Made by a program: the position numbers and the translations under genes
Shown: piece after piece, positions 1 through 8,144 of the stretch
How the letters are laid out: each line of letters starts with the position of its first letter
Position numbering within the stretch: position 1 is the first letter of the stretch
Notes under the pieces: generated by a model
What the model was told of the DNA's origin: nothing
The model's database searches: none
What the model saw: the letters and a program-made list of their open reading frames with translations, nothing else
Assembly (NCBI GenBank): GCA_019414465.1
Contig: DXLY01000001.1
Location: 1-34,552, forward strand
DNA: 34,552 nucleotides
Source of the DNA: Collinsella sp.
GTDB lineage: Bacteria; Actinomycetota; Coriobacteriia; Coriobacteriales; Coriobacteriaceae
Reading direction: 5' to 3'

Positions 1-15
1 GGGGGTATCATCTTT

Positions 16-52
16 CACCGAAAATAGTTTTTAGTGTTAGGGGTTTTCGGTG
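16..52. promoter_or_regulatory. Inverted repeat overlapping the marR start codon (probable MarR operator)
   Basis: CACCGAAAA (16-24) and TTTTCGGTG (44-52) are a perfect 9-bp inverted repeat with 19 bp between them; weaker symmetry extends outwards to 4-9 and 56-61. The right arm contains the GTG start codon (50-52) of the MarR gene. MarR-family repressors usually bind such dyads at their own promoter, so autorepression is inferred. In RNA the arms could also pair and hide the start codon. Confidence 0.6.
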
Positions 53-499
53 GAAGATACCGATTTCCGTGAACTTGGGCGCCAGCTCCTTACCGAGTTC
101 GGCAGCATGCATCAGCGCATTTCGCGCTTTGCGGACAAAGCCCTCGGCGGCGAGATGGCCGTCATGCGCGCCCTCATACTCGCCGGCGGTTCGCTCACGC
201 CGAGCGAACTCGCTGATCGCGCCTGGGTCTCGAGTGCCCGCATCGCCAATATCCTACGCGCTCTCGAAGCCAAGGGCTGGGTCGAGCGCGAGCACTCAAA
301 GACCGACCGTCGTCGCGTGCACGTCACGGTGACCGACAAAGGATTCCAGGATCTCGAAATCAAACGTCGGGAATTCGAGAACCGCACTGCGGCTTTCCTC
401 GAGCAGCTCGGCGAAACAGATACCCAAGAGATGGTGCGCCTTCTTAGACGTGCCAACGAAATTATCGACCGCAATCAAGAAAGGAGAGATGCCGAGTGA
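50..499 (+). CDS. MarR-family winged-helix transcriptional regulator
   Basis: A 149-residue cytoplasmic DNA-binding protein of typical MarR size. Residues about 35-95 form the winged helix-turn-helix: a helix with LTPSELADRAWVSSARIANI, a recognition helix ending LRALEAKGWVERE, and the wing signature KTDRRRVHVTVT. Helices at both ends would make the dimer interface. The start is GTG, preceded by AGGGG at a suitable distance. Its last 4 bases overlap the GTG start of the following ABC transporter gene, so the two are translationally coupled. MarR genes in this position usually repress the linked exporter until a toxic ligand binds. The ligand cannot be read from the sequence. The dyad over its start codon supports autoregulation of the three-gene operon. 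Confidence 0.9.
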   Translation: MEDTDFRELGRQLLTEFGSMHQRISRFADKALGGEMAVMRALILAGGSLTPSELADRAWVSSARIANILRALEAKGWVEREHSKTDRRRVHVTVTDKGFQDLEIKRREFENRTAAFLEQLGETDTQEMVRLLRRANEIIDRNQERRDAE

Positions 500-2862
500 G
501 GATTCTCAAGCTCTTTAAAAAGCATATCCTGGCACTACTCGCAGCTATCGTACTCATCGTAATCAGCTGCAACGCCGATCTGGCGCTGCCTACCTATATG
601 AGCGACATCGTCGACGTGGGCGTGCAGCAAGGCGGTATTGCCTCGCCCGTGCCCGACACCATTCGCGCCGAATCGCTCGACGACCTCGAACTCTTTATGA
701 GCGCCAAGGACGCCAAGGCTGTGGAGGCCGTGTTTAGCAAGGCTGGCAAAAACGGCATTCGAGCGTACAAGGGCACCGAGGAAGAGCGTGCCGATGGAGG
801 CAAGATTGCCGACATTATGAGCCTGCCCGAGACTGTCGTACTTTCGTTCAACCAGGGCATTGACGCCGACTCCATGGGCGACATGACCGGCACGTCCGGC
901 GAAAAAGACAGCGACGCCGCCCAGGCCATGCCCACCCCCGAGCAGATGGCGGCGATGACGCCCGAGCAGCTCGCCGAGATGCAGCAGAAGGCCGCAGCGG
1001 CGCAGAACATGCAAAAGCAGATTGATGCCGACGGCGGTAAGATCACCATGAAGAGCCTGCGCCTGGGTGTCGAGGGCGGTCTGGTAGACCAAAGCAAGCT
1101 CGTCGAGGGCGCCAACGAAATGGCGGATAAAATGGGCTCCATGTCGGGCTCCATCGTGACCCAACGCGCCGTGAGCTATGTGCAAGACGAGTACAAGGCG
1201 CAGGGCATCGACCCCGCCGACGTGCAGAACGCCTACCTGGGCCGCATGGCGACCACGATGTTTGGTCTGTGCCTGATCTCGCTCGTCGCCACCATCCTGA
1301 CCGGTGCCGTGGCTTCGCGCACCGCCTGCTCCATCGCCCGCGACCTGCGCCGCGAGACCTTCAACAAGGTTATGCACTTCTCGCCGGCCGAGGTGGGCAA
1401 GTTTAGCCAGGCCTCGCTCATCACCCGCTGCACCAACGACATTCAGCAGATCCAGATGGCCGCAACCCTGTTTATCCGCATGTGCCTGATGGCCCCCGTC
1501 ATGGGCATCGTCGCCGTTATGCGCGTCCTGGCCAACCACACCGGCCTGGAGTGGACCATCGCCGTGGCCATCATCGCGGTTTCGGCCGTTGTCGGCGTGC
1601 TCATGGGCCTCACCATGCCCAAGTTCAAAAAGATGCAGAGCTTTGTGGACCGCGTGAACCTTACCGCCCGCGAGCTGCTCGACGGCCTTATGCCCATCCG
1701 CTCGTTCAACCGCGAGGAACATGAGCTCGAGCGTTTTGACAAGGCTTCGCTCGACCTGATGACCACGCAGCTCTACACCAACCGCGCCATGAGCTTTATG
1801 ATGCCGCTCATGATGCTTGTCATGAACTGCATCACCGTGCTTATCGTCTGGTTTGGCGCGCAGGGCGTGTCCGACGGCGTGATGCAGGTCGGCAACATGA
1901 TGGCGTTTATCTCCTACACCATGCAGATCGTCATGGCGTTTATGATCCTCACCATGGTGTCGGTCATTCTGCCCCGTGCCGAGGTCGCAGCCGAGCGCGT
2001 GGAAGAGGTCATCACCTGCCCCACGAGCATCAACGACCCTGTCTCGCCCAAACTGCCCGCGGCCAGCGCGCCGCGCGGTGAGCTCACCTTCCGCGACGTG
2101 AGCTTCCAGTATCCCGATGCCCGTGCCGACGTCATCAGCGGCGTGAACTTCACCACGCATGCCGGTCAGATGCTCGGCATCATTGGCTCCACGGGCTCGG
2201 GCAAGTCCACGCTCGTGCAGTTGATTCCGCGCCTGTACGACGTCACGGGCGGCAGCATTTCGCTCGACGGCATCGACGTGCGCGACATGACCCTTTCCGA
2301 ACTGCGCCGCCGCATTGGTTACATCCCGCAGCAGGGTCGCCTGTTCTCGGGCACTGTCAAGAGCAACCTCAAGTTTGCCGGCGACATGGTAAGCGACGAT
2401 GACATGCACCAGGCCGCGCGCATCGCCCAGGCCGAGGACTTTATCGCCGAGCGCGAGGGCGGTTACGACTCCCCCATCAGCCAGGGTGGCTCCAATGTTT
2501 CGGGCGGTCAGCGCCAGCGTCTGGCCATCGCCCGCGCCCTGGCCAAAAAGCCCGAGGTCGTGGTGTTCGACGACTCGTTTAGCGCGCTTGACTACAAGAC
2601 CGACGCGCGCCTGCGCGAGGAGCTGGCCAAAAACGTCACCGACGCCGCGCTCGTGGTCGTGGCACAACGCATCGCGACCATCATGCACGCCGACCAGATC
2701 ATCGTACTCGACGACGGTCACGTAGTGGGCACCGGCACGCACGAGGAGCTACTGCGCAGCTGCCCGGCGTACCTGGAAATCGCACAGTCGCAGCTTTCCG
2801 CCGAGGAGCTGGGGCTTACCCAAGAAGAAATTGCAGCCGTTACGGAAGGAGGCGAGCACTAA
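496..2862 (+). CDS. ABC exporter half-transporter with degenerate nucleotide-binding site and large external domain
   Basis: A 788-residue fused permease-ATPase, first half of a type IV heterodimeric exporter (compare BmrC, TM287). TM1 spans about 12-32; the next membrane segment starts near 250. About 215 residues between them form an unusual external domain with a Met/Gln/Ala-rich stretch near 155-175. The other transmembrane helices lie in 250-510 and the ATPase follows. Walker A is GSTGSGKST (from about 564) and the signature is VSGGQRQR (about 668). Walker B ends in D692-D693, with Asp where the catalytic Glu should be, and the H-loop carries Gln724 instead of His. This site should therefore bind but barely hydrolyse ATP, as expected of one partner in an asymmetric pair. 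The GTG start overlaps the MarR stop; the gene overlaps the next by one base. Substrate unknown, probably a drug, peptide or lipid. Confidence 0.92.
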   Translation: MRILKLFKKHILALLAAIVLIVISCNADLALPTYMSDIVDVGVQQGGIASPVPDTIRAESLDDLELFMSAKDAKAVEAVFSKAGKNGIRAYKGTEEERADGGKIADIMSLPETVVLSFNQGIDADSMGDMTGTSGEKDSDAAQAMPTPEQMAAMTPEQLAEMQQKAAAAQNMQKQIDADGGKITMKSLRLGVEGGLVDQSKLVEGANEMADKMGSMSGSIVTQRAVSYVQDEYKAQGIDPADVQNAYLGRMATTMFGLCLISLVATILTGAVASRTACSIARDLRRETFNKVMHFSPAEVGKFSQASLITRCTNDIQQIQMAATLFIRMCLMAPVMGIVAVMRVLANHTGLEWTIAVAIIAVSAVVGVLMGLTMPKFKKMQSFVDRVNLTARELLDGLMPIRSFNREEHELERFDKASLDLMTTQLYTNRAMSFMMPLMMLVMNCITVLIVWFGAQGVSDGVMQVGNMMAFISYTMQIVMAFMILTMVSVILPRAEVAAERVEEVITCPTSINDPVSPKLPAASAPRGELTFRDVSFQYPDARADVISGVNFTTHAGQMLGIIGSTGSGKSTLVQLIPRLYDVTGGSISLDGIDVRDMTLSELRRRIGYIPQQGRLFSGTVKSNLKFAGDMVSDDDMHQAARIAQAEDFIAEREGGYDSPISQGGSNVSGGQRQRLAIARALAKKPEVVVFDDSFSALDYKTDARLREELAKNVTDAALVVVAQRIATIMHADQIIVLDDGHVVGTGTHEELLRSCPAYLEIAQSQLSAEELGLTQEEIAAVTEGGEH

Positions 2863-4718
2863 TGGCAGACGAGACCAAGACCCAAATTCCCAAGCCCACC
2901 CGTCAGCGTGGACCCATGGGCCGCATGGGCGGCATGCGTCGCGGCGAAAAGGCCAAGGACTTTAAGGGCACCATGAGGCAGCTGCTCGGCTATATCGGCC
3001 AGCACAAGATTGCCGTGTTTGCCGCCGTCGCCTTTGCCGTGTGCTCGGTCATCTTTAACATTGTGGGACCCAAGGTGCTCGGCCAGGTTACGACCAAGCT
3101 GTTCGAAGGCCTGGTCGCCAAGGTCAACGGCACCGGCGACGTTGACTTTGACTGGATCGCCAAGACGCTCGGCTTTTTGCTCTGCCTGTATCTGGCGAGC
3201 TCTGTCTGCAGCCTGGTCCAGGGCTGGCTCATGACCGGCGTCACGCAAAAGATCTGCTACCGCATGCGCAAGGAAATCGCCGCCAAGATTGCCGTCGTGC
3301 CGATGAGTTACTTCAACGGCCACAGCAAGGGAGACGTACTCAGCCGCATCACCAACGATGTCGATACGCTGGGTCAGTCGCTCAACCAGAGCGTGACGCA
3401 GCTCATCACGTCGGTAACGCAGATTATCGGCGTGCTCGTCATGATGCTTTCGATCAGCCTGCCGCTCACCGGCGTCACCGTGCTCACGCTGCCGGCAGCC
3501 GCGATTATCCTGACCGTAATGATTCACTTCTCGCAGCCGTACTTCCGCGAGCAACAGCAGGTTCTGGGCGCCGTCAACGGCATTATCGAGGAGGACTTTG
3601 CCGGTCAAAACGTCATTCAGGTGTTCGACCGCGCCGAGGTCTCAATCGAGGAGTTCGACCGTCAAAACGACCGCCTGTTTATTAGTGGCTGGCGTTCGCA
3701 GTTCCTGTCGGGCCTGATGATGCCGCTTATGAGCCTGGTGGGCAACATGGGTTACGTGGGCGTTGTCGTGGTGGGCGCGCAGCTCGCGCTGACCGGCAAT
3801 GCCACGCCCGGCGACATCCAGAGCTTTATCCAGTACGTGCGCAACTTTACGCAACCCGTGCAGCAGCTGGGCAACGTGAGCAACACGATGCAGTCGATGG
3901 CAGCTGCCACCGAGCGTGTGTTTGAGTTTTTGGCCGCACCCGAGGAGGAGCAGAAGGCCGACGCGCAGATCCCTGAGAAGCGCCCCGGCCACGTGGAGTT
4001 TGACCATGTGAAGTTTGGCTACACGCCCGACAAGACCATCATCCACGACTTTAGCTGCGAGGCGCAGCCCGGCCAGACCATCGCCATCGTCGGCCCCACC
4101 GGCGCCGGCAAGACCACGCTCATTAAGCTGCTGCAGCGCTTCTACGACGTGGACGGCGGCTCGCTGCGTGTCGAGGGCGTCGATGTGCGCGACTGGGACC
4201 GCGCGGCACTGCGCGGCGAGTTTGCCATGGTGCTGCAGGACACCTGGCTGTTTAACGGCACCATCCGCGAGAACATCCGCTACGGACGCCCCGACGCGAG
4301 CGATGCCGAGGTCGAGGCCGCTGCGCGCGCCGCACGCTGCGACCACTTTATTCATACGCTCGCCGGTGGCTACGACTTTATGATCAACGAGGAGGGCACC
4401 AACCTGTCGCAGGGTCAGCGCCAGCTCGTGACCATCGCCCGTGCCATTTTGGCCGACCGCCCGGCACTGATTCTGGACGAGGCGACTTCCAACGTCGATA
4501 CCCGTACCGAGGAGCTTATTCAGCGCGCCATGGATGCGCTGATGCAGGGCCGCACCAGCTTTGTCATCGCGCACCGCCTGTCCACGATCCGCAACGCCGA
4601 CGTGATCTTGGTGATTCGCGACGGCGACATCGTCGAGAAGGGCACGCACGACGAGCTGCTCGCCCAGGGCGGCTTCTACGCCGACCTGTACAACTCGCAG
4701 TTCGACGAAGCGGCGTAA
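2862..4718 (+). CDS. ABC exporter half-transporter, catalytically competent partner
   Basis: A 618-residue fused permease-ATPase. A basic, Pro/Arg-rich cytoplasmic N-terminus (1-35) precedes six membrane helices (about 45-340). The ATPase domain has Walker A GPTGAGKTT at 411-419, signature LSQGQRQL, Walker B ILDEAT with the catalytic Glu540, and an intact H-loop in IAHRLSTI. The site is canonical and complements the degenerate one in the preceding protein, which is the classic heterodimeric exporter arrangement. Its ATG shares one base with the upstream stop codon, and AAGGAGG lies just ahead, so translation is coupled. A strong terminator follows, closing a marR-ABC-ABC operon. The family is certain; the exported substrate cannot be named. 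Confidence 0.93.
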   Translation: MADETKTQIPKPTRQRGPMGRMGGMRRGEKAKDFKGTMRQLLGYIGQHKIAVFAAVAFAVCSVIFNIVGPKVLGQVTTKLFEGLVAKVNGTGDVDFDWIAKTLGFLLCLYLASSVCSLVQGWLMTGVTQKICYRMRKEIAAKIAVVPMSYFNGHSKGDVLSRITNDVDTLGQSLNQSVTQLITSVTQIIGVLVMMLSISLPLTGVTVLTLPAAAIILTVMIHFSQPYFREQQQVLGAVNGIIEEDFAGQNVIQVFDRAEVSIEEFDRQNDRLFISGWRSQFLSGLMMPLMSLVGNMGYVGVVVVGAQLALTGNATPGDIQSFIQYVRNFTQPVQQLGNVSNTMQSMAAATERVFEFLAAPEEEQKADAQIPEKRPGHVEFDHVKFGYTPDKTIIHDFSCEAQPGQTIAIVGPTGAGKTTLIKLLQRFYDVDGGSLRVEGVDVRDWDRAALRGEFAMVLQDTWLFNGTIRENIRYGRPDASDAEVEAAARAARCDHFIHTLAGGYDFMINEEGTNLSQGQRQLVTIARAILADRPALILDEATSNVDTRTEELIQRAMDALMQGRTSFVIAHRLSTIRNADVILVIRDGDIVEKGTHDELLAQGGFYADLYNSQFDEAA

Positions 4719-4748
4719 AAACCGGCGGCAAACAACCGCAATGCCAAG

Positions 4749-4784
4749 AAAACGGGGGCGCAGGACAACCTGCACCCCCGTTTT
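4749..4784 (+). terminator. Intrinsic terminator of the marR-ABC operon
   Basis: AAAACGGGGG (4749-4758) pairs with CCCCCGTTTT (4775-4784), with an inner GCAGG/CCTGC stem and a 4-nt loop. The hairpin starts 30 nt after the ABC stop codon and ends in a T run. Confidence 0.85.
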
Positions 4785-4845
4785 GTGTCCTTCGAGCCTC
4801 GAAACGCCTTCCCTGAGACCTCACTGACGGCGCTTTCCAGACCCC

Positions 4846-5076
4846 GTGGGCAAAAAAGGGCAAATATGAGTACTGTTACCTTTTTAGTAACAGCCAAAAC
4901 CGCCTCAAATGCCGCTCCCACGGCTTACACGCGTCCCTAAATTGATCAAACAACACCATAGCGGACTTATATGTGTTTGCGTTAATGAACATATTTTGCT
5001 GTTATGTCTATTATTTTGCGAAGGCAATATGATACTAAGATAGCAACCGTACTCATATTTGGCATTTTTTGCCCAC
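4846..5076. repeat. 231-bp AT-rich segment bounded by 33-bp imperfect inverted repeats
   Basis: Positions 4846-4878 and the reverse complement of 5044-5076 match at about 29 of 33 bases; the shared core reads GTGGGCAAAAAA and CAAATATGAGTAC. The segment between is much more AT-rich than the neighbourhood and includes a small hairpin, GTTAC-N7-GTAAC, at 4874-4890. No open reading frame of note lies inside. It could be a MITE-like element or two facing copies of a dispersed motif. Confidence 0.5.
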
Positions 5077-5150
5077 AGGGTATTTCCTAGGGAACCGACA
5101 ACAGCCTTAGGGTCCCGCGCGGCGCCGCTCCCTCCCGGCATCCGCCGACG

Positions 5151-5201
5151 TTTGCCCAGATAAAACCGACCAAAATAAACCTGTCCCTTTTTGGTCGGTT
5201 T
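5151..5201. repeat. CTGTCCC-loop hairpin within a dispersed 35-nt repeat
   Basis: AAACCGACCAAAA (5163-5175) pairs perfectly with TTTTGGTCGGTTT (5189-5201); the 13-nt loop contains CCTGTCCC. Bases 5151-5185 recur in inverted orientation at 10621-10655 with 33 of 35 identities. It lies in the 580-bp gap between the exporter operon and the DAHP synthase gene. Confidence 0.6.
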
Positions 5202-5216
5202 CGGGGTGACAAGGGC

Positions 5217-5245
5217 TTGCACTTTAGCGTGCGACAGCGGATAAT
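5217..5245 (+). promoter_or_regulatory. Predicted sigma-70-type promoter of the DAHP synthase gene
   Basis: TTGCAC (5217-5222) and GATAAT (5240-5245) are separated by exactly 17 bp and lie 55 bp upstream of the start codon. Good match to the housekeeping consensus; not experimentally supported. Confidence 0.6.
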
Positions 5246-5299
5246 GCCGAACACTCGACAATACGCTTATTGCTCTTTCTATAGATTGAGGAGGCCCCT

Positions 5300-6331
5300 A
5301 TGGCCATGGAATTCAAACGCAGGCTGCCGATCCCCATGGAGATCCGCGAGGAAATGCCGCTTTCTGCCGAGCTTACCGCCAAAAAGCAGGCATTTGACGC
5401 CGAGGTCGCCAAAGTCTTTACCGGCGAGGACGCACGCAAGGTGCTCATCATCGGCCCGTGCTCTGCCGACCGCGAGGATTCGGTGCTTGAGTACATGAAC
5501 CGACTGGCCAAGACCGCCGAGGAGGTCAAGGACAAGCTCATCATCATTCCGCGCGTCTACACCAATAAGCCGCGCACCAAGGGCACCGGCTACAAGGGTC
5601 TTCTGCACAACCCCAACCCCGAGGCTCCCGACGACCTGCTCGAGGGCGTCAAGGCCATCCGCCATATGCACCTGCGCGTTATTAAGGAAACGGGCTTCTT
5701 CACCGCCGACGAGATGCTCTATCCGTCCAACTACCAGTACCTCGTTGACCTGCTGAGCTATGTTGCCGTGGGCGCACGCTCGGTCGAGAACCAGGAGCAC
5801 CGTCTGGTGTCGAGCGGCATTTCGGTACCCGTCGGCATGAAGAATCCCACCGCCGGCTCTACCACTGTTATGCTCAACTCCATCTACGCCGCGCAGGCAC
5901 ATCAGAGCTTTATCTTCCGCAATTGGGAGGTTGAATGCGACGGCAATCCGCTCGCGCACGCCGTTATGCGTGGCTATATCGGTCTCGATGGGCGCACCTA
6001 CCCCAATTACCACTACGAGCACCTGGAGCGCCTGGCCGAGCGCTATACCGAGCATGCCGGCTACGCCAACCCGGCGGCGGTCATCGACTGCAACCACGAC
6101 AACTCGGGCAAGCGTCCGCTGGAGCAGTATCGCATTTGCAAGGAGGTGCTCGACAGCTGCCGCCGCAACGAGTCCATCTCCAAGCTGGTCAAGGGCTTTA
6201 TGATCGAGTCCTACCTGGAGGACGGCAACCAGCCGGTCGACGGCGGCGTCTTTGGCAAGTCGATCACCGACCCGTGCCTAGGCTGGGAAAAGACCGATTA
6301 CCTCATCCACGAGATCGCGGAACGGATTTAG
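5300..6331 (+). CDS. 3-deoxy-7-phosphoheptulonate (DAHP) synthase, class I
   Basis: A 343-residue cytoplasmic enzyme that condenses phosphoenolpyruvate with erythrose 4-phosphate, the first step of the shikimate pathway. Diagnostic AroF/G/H-type motifs are IGPCSAD (metal-ligand Cys), KPRTKGTGYKGL, GARSVENQEHR, VGMKNPT, IDCNHDNSGK (metal His), MIESYLEDGNQ (metal Glu) and SITDPCLGWE (metal Asp). All four expected metal ligands are present. Several motifs differ from the enterobacterial isozymes, so the isozyme and its feedback amino acid cannot be assigned. The start at 5300 is preceded by GAGGAGG; an in-frame ATG at 5306 is less well placed. It stands alone, with its own promoter and terminator, away from other aromatic biosynthesis genes. 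Confidence 0.93.
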   Translation: MAMEFKRRLPIPMEIREEMPLSAELTAKKQAFDAEVAKVFTGEDARKVLIIGPCSADREDSVLEYMNRLAKTAEEVKDKLIIIPRVYTNKPRTKGTGYKGLLHNPNPEAPDDLLEGVKAIRHMHLRVIKETGFFTADEMLYPSNYQYLVDLLSYVAVGARSVENQEHRLVSSGISVPVGMKNPTAGSTTVMLNSIYAAQAHQSFIFRNWEVECDGNPLAHAVMRGYIGLDGRTYPNYHYEHLERLAERYTEHAGYANPAAVIDCNHDNSGKRPLEQYRICKEVLDSCRRNESISKLVKGFMIESYLEDGNQPVDGGVFGKSITDPCLGWEKTDYLIHEIAERI

Positions 6332-6446
6332 TTACGCGGTTTTACCAAACGCCGTAACGGCTCGACGCTGCGCGGGCCGCACCTGTACAATCTGACGTTC
6401 AACTTCAAGGGCGCGACCAGAAGGTCAGCGCCCTTTCGTTTCACGT
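6331..6446 (+). repeat. Dispersed 3'-end repeat, copy 1, containing the DAHP synthase terminator
   Basis: The repeat starts on the last base of the stop codon with a GTTACG hairpin (6331-6358), followed by CTCGACGCTGC and CAATCTGACGTTCAA. The same order of blocks occurs at 24546-24665. The outer arms TGACGT (6392-6397) and ACGTCA lie around an inner GC hairpin. Confidence 0.65.
6407..6440 (+). terminator. Intrinsic terminator after the DAHP synthase gene
   Basis: AAGGGCGC (6407-6414) pairs with GCGCCCTT (6428-6435), extended inward by GACC/GGTC, and is followed by TCGTTT. It is nested inside the repeat described above. Confidence 0.65.
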
Positions 6447-6522
6447 CACCTTGTCTCAAATGCGACCCGCTCGCCGTCCGTCCTCTGAATGCGGCGTTGC
6501 CTTGCTCCGGATGCGGCAGTTA

Positions 6523-6695
6523 GGGACATTCCTTTTCTGCCGGCAGTCTGGGATGTTCCTTGGGGTAGTCATTGGGGACGTTCTTTAATGACTGGTCGTT
6601 TAAGAACGTCCCCAACGACTACCCAGAATGAGAGTGGATAATCTCCCGTTTTTGGCCTATACCAGCGCTAAAAGTGGGAGATTATCCACTCTCAT
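6523..6695. repeat. Cluster of GGGAYRTTC repeats and two long hairpins
   Basis: Three direct repeats of the type GGGACATTCC / GGGATGTTCC / GGGACGTTCT lie near 6523, 6550 and 6575. A hairpin pairs 6563-6585 with 6602-6624 (22 of 23 bp). A second pairs 6628-6647 with 6676-6695 (20 of 20 bp, 28-nt loop). The rest of the gap from 6441 to 6843 shows no credible gene; a short frame at 6628-6822 is made largely of hairpin arms. Confidence 0.7.
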
Positions 6696-6843
6696 CGAGC
6701 AAGTGTCCGAAAATCCGCCCTCATTCCTTCTTAGGACCCTCCGTCCCCGAGGATTCGAGGCTCGCCTGCCGAATGGTCGATGCGGCCGTCCTGCGTCCAT
6801 GTCACACTCAGGGGTGGCCTGACCCAACTTGGAAGGAGCCCCC

Positions 6844-7494
6844 ATGAGCCTTGACAACGTAACTCTGCGTGCCGCCACGCTCGATGACCTGGCCGGCATC
6901 GCCGCCATCTACAACCAGCTGTGGTGCAACACGCTGCGCAACCGAGGCGACGTCGAAGCCGCCGATTTCTGTGCGCGCTTTAACATCGCCATGCAGCTGC
7001 AGCGCTCCCCCATCGCGCTCGTTGCCGAAGCTGAAGGCCGCATCATCGCCGCTTGCTGCATCGGTATCTTCGAAGACGGCAAACCACGCACCAATCCCAC
7101 GTGGGAGCCCTGCTACAACGAGATGTTCGTCCAGGCAACCGAGATGGCAAAGACCGCCGATGCCAAGCTCGAAGGCTCGCTCTTTGGCGATAGCCGCGAG
7201 AAGGCAACAGCCGACCGCTTTGCCGCCACGGGCAACGAATATGCCCAGGGCCAGCTCAACCTGATCATCATCGTGCCCGAATGGCAGGGCAAGGGGCTCG
7301 GCCGTGCGCTCATCGACCTTGCGCGCGCCGAACTCGCCAAAGCCGGGTGCACCAAATTCTTCCTGATGAGCGACTGCAACTCCGACTGGCAGTTCTACGA
7401 GCACCTCAACATGAAGCGCATCTTGGAGGATCACAGCCAGGACACCGGCGACGGATTTATCGTCTATATGTACGGAGGCGACACGCAGGATTAA
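6844..7494 (+). CDS. GNAT-family N-acetyltransferase
   Basis: A 216-residue cytoplasmic acetyl-CoA-dependent acyltransferase. The N-terminal strand-helix VTLRAATLDDLAGIAAIYN is typical of GNAT. The acetyl-CoA pyrophosphate loop is in VPEWQGKGLGRALIDLA (about residues 148-164; Q/RxxGxG/A type) and is preceded by the QLNLIIIVP strand. The C-terminal WQFYEHLNMK matches the usual helix before the last strand. At 216 residues it is longer than the minimal fold; the extra residues between strands 3 and 4 (about 80-135) may form a lid. The ATG at 6844 is chosen because AAGGAG lies 5 nt upstream; a TTG further up would place the ribosome site inside the gene. Substrate unknown. It stands alone between repeat-rich regions. 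Confidence 0.85.
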   Translation: MSLDNVTLRAATLDDLAGIAAIYNQLWCNTLRNRGDVEAADFCARFNIAMQLQRSPIALVAEAEGRIIAACCIGIFEDGKPRTNPTWEPCYNEMFVQATEMAKTADAKLEGSLFGDSREKATADRFAATGNEYAQGQLNLIIIVPEWQGKGLGRALIDLARAELAKAGCTKFFLMSDCNSDWQFYEHLNMKRILEDHSQDTGDGFIVYMYGGDTQD

Positions 7495-7538
7495 CTTGCA
7501 TGTCGCCTCACGGGCTTTCTACAAGACGGCCCAAACCA

Positions 7539-8144
7539 TCAACCAAGACGAGTCAACAAGGCGTGCTCTCCTCGGCAGCAAGGGCATTCGTGCTGTAACG
7601 AATGGTGGAGATGGCCACGCTTGCACACAACTGTCTCGGATAGATAGCGGTCGAGCAGGCGCGCCCATGTGCGTGCGTCAAGACGCTCCTCCGCCCTGCC
7701 ATACAGCGATCGACGGAGTGCCTCGCCCATAATGCCGCTAAAATCATCGAGCTCAAGAGCGTACTTTGGGACAACGTATCCGACCAACGTCCCCACAAAC
7801 GGGCTGTGCCCATTACACACGCAGCTGTTTATCAATGGTGCAGGCGGAATGTCATCGTCGTCCAGGTCAAATATGTCCAAGTCCAGCTCACCAGAAGCGT
7901 ATGGGTGTATTCCGCGGTTAAGCATCTTAAAGATATGGACCGCGAGTCCAAAGTCATCCGTCTGTGGCGTAAACACGGGGGCATTCGTGGACGCTGCCAA
8001 GCTCTCGAAATCGCTGATGCCGGCTATCTCCATGAGTTGAAGCACCTCGGGGGCAATATAGCCGGGAGCGGCGCACGCAGTCCTATGTGTCACATCCGAA
8101 AGCGTAAAGCTATACGAGCGCCTTGATGGTATCCATGCCCGCAT
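7539..8144 (-). pseudogene. C-lobe remnant of a eukaryote-like Ser/Thr protein kinase
   Basis: A 201-residue frame that looks like the back half of a protein kinase. GYIAPEVLQ (about 28-36) resembles the activation-loop end with the APE motif; TDDFGLAVHIFKMLNRGIHPY resembles the helix F-G region (SDVWSLG...HPF in typical kinases). The C-terminus carries a Cys/His cluster (CKRGHLHHS...CPCC) like a small metal-binding ribbon. The ATP-binding N-lobe, the catalytic HRD and the metal-binding DFG motifs are absent, and no good ribosome site precedes the frame. I read it as a decayed gene or a fragment left by a rearrangement. The kinase assignment rests on these two motifs only. It converges on the GNAT gene. 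Confidence 0.45.

Noticed and set aside
535..2742. Long minus-strand open frame opposite the first ABC gene (735 codons)
   Set aside because: Low-complexity, His/Ala/Gly/Val-rich product typical of the antisense of a GC-rich gene; the plus strand has full ABC motifs.
6628..6822. 64-codon plus-strand frame before the GNAT gene
   Set aside because: About a third of it is the two arms and loop of a perfect 20-bp hairpin, and it has no ribosome site.
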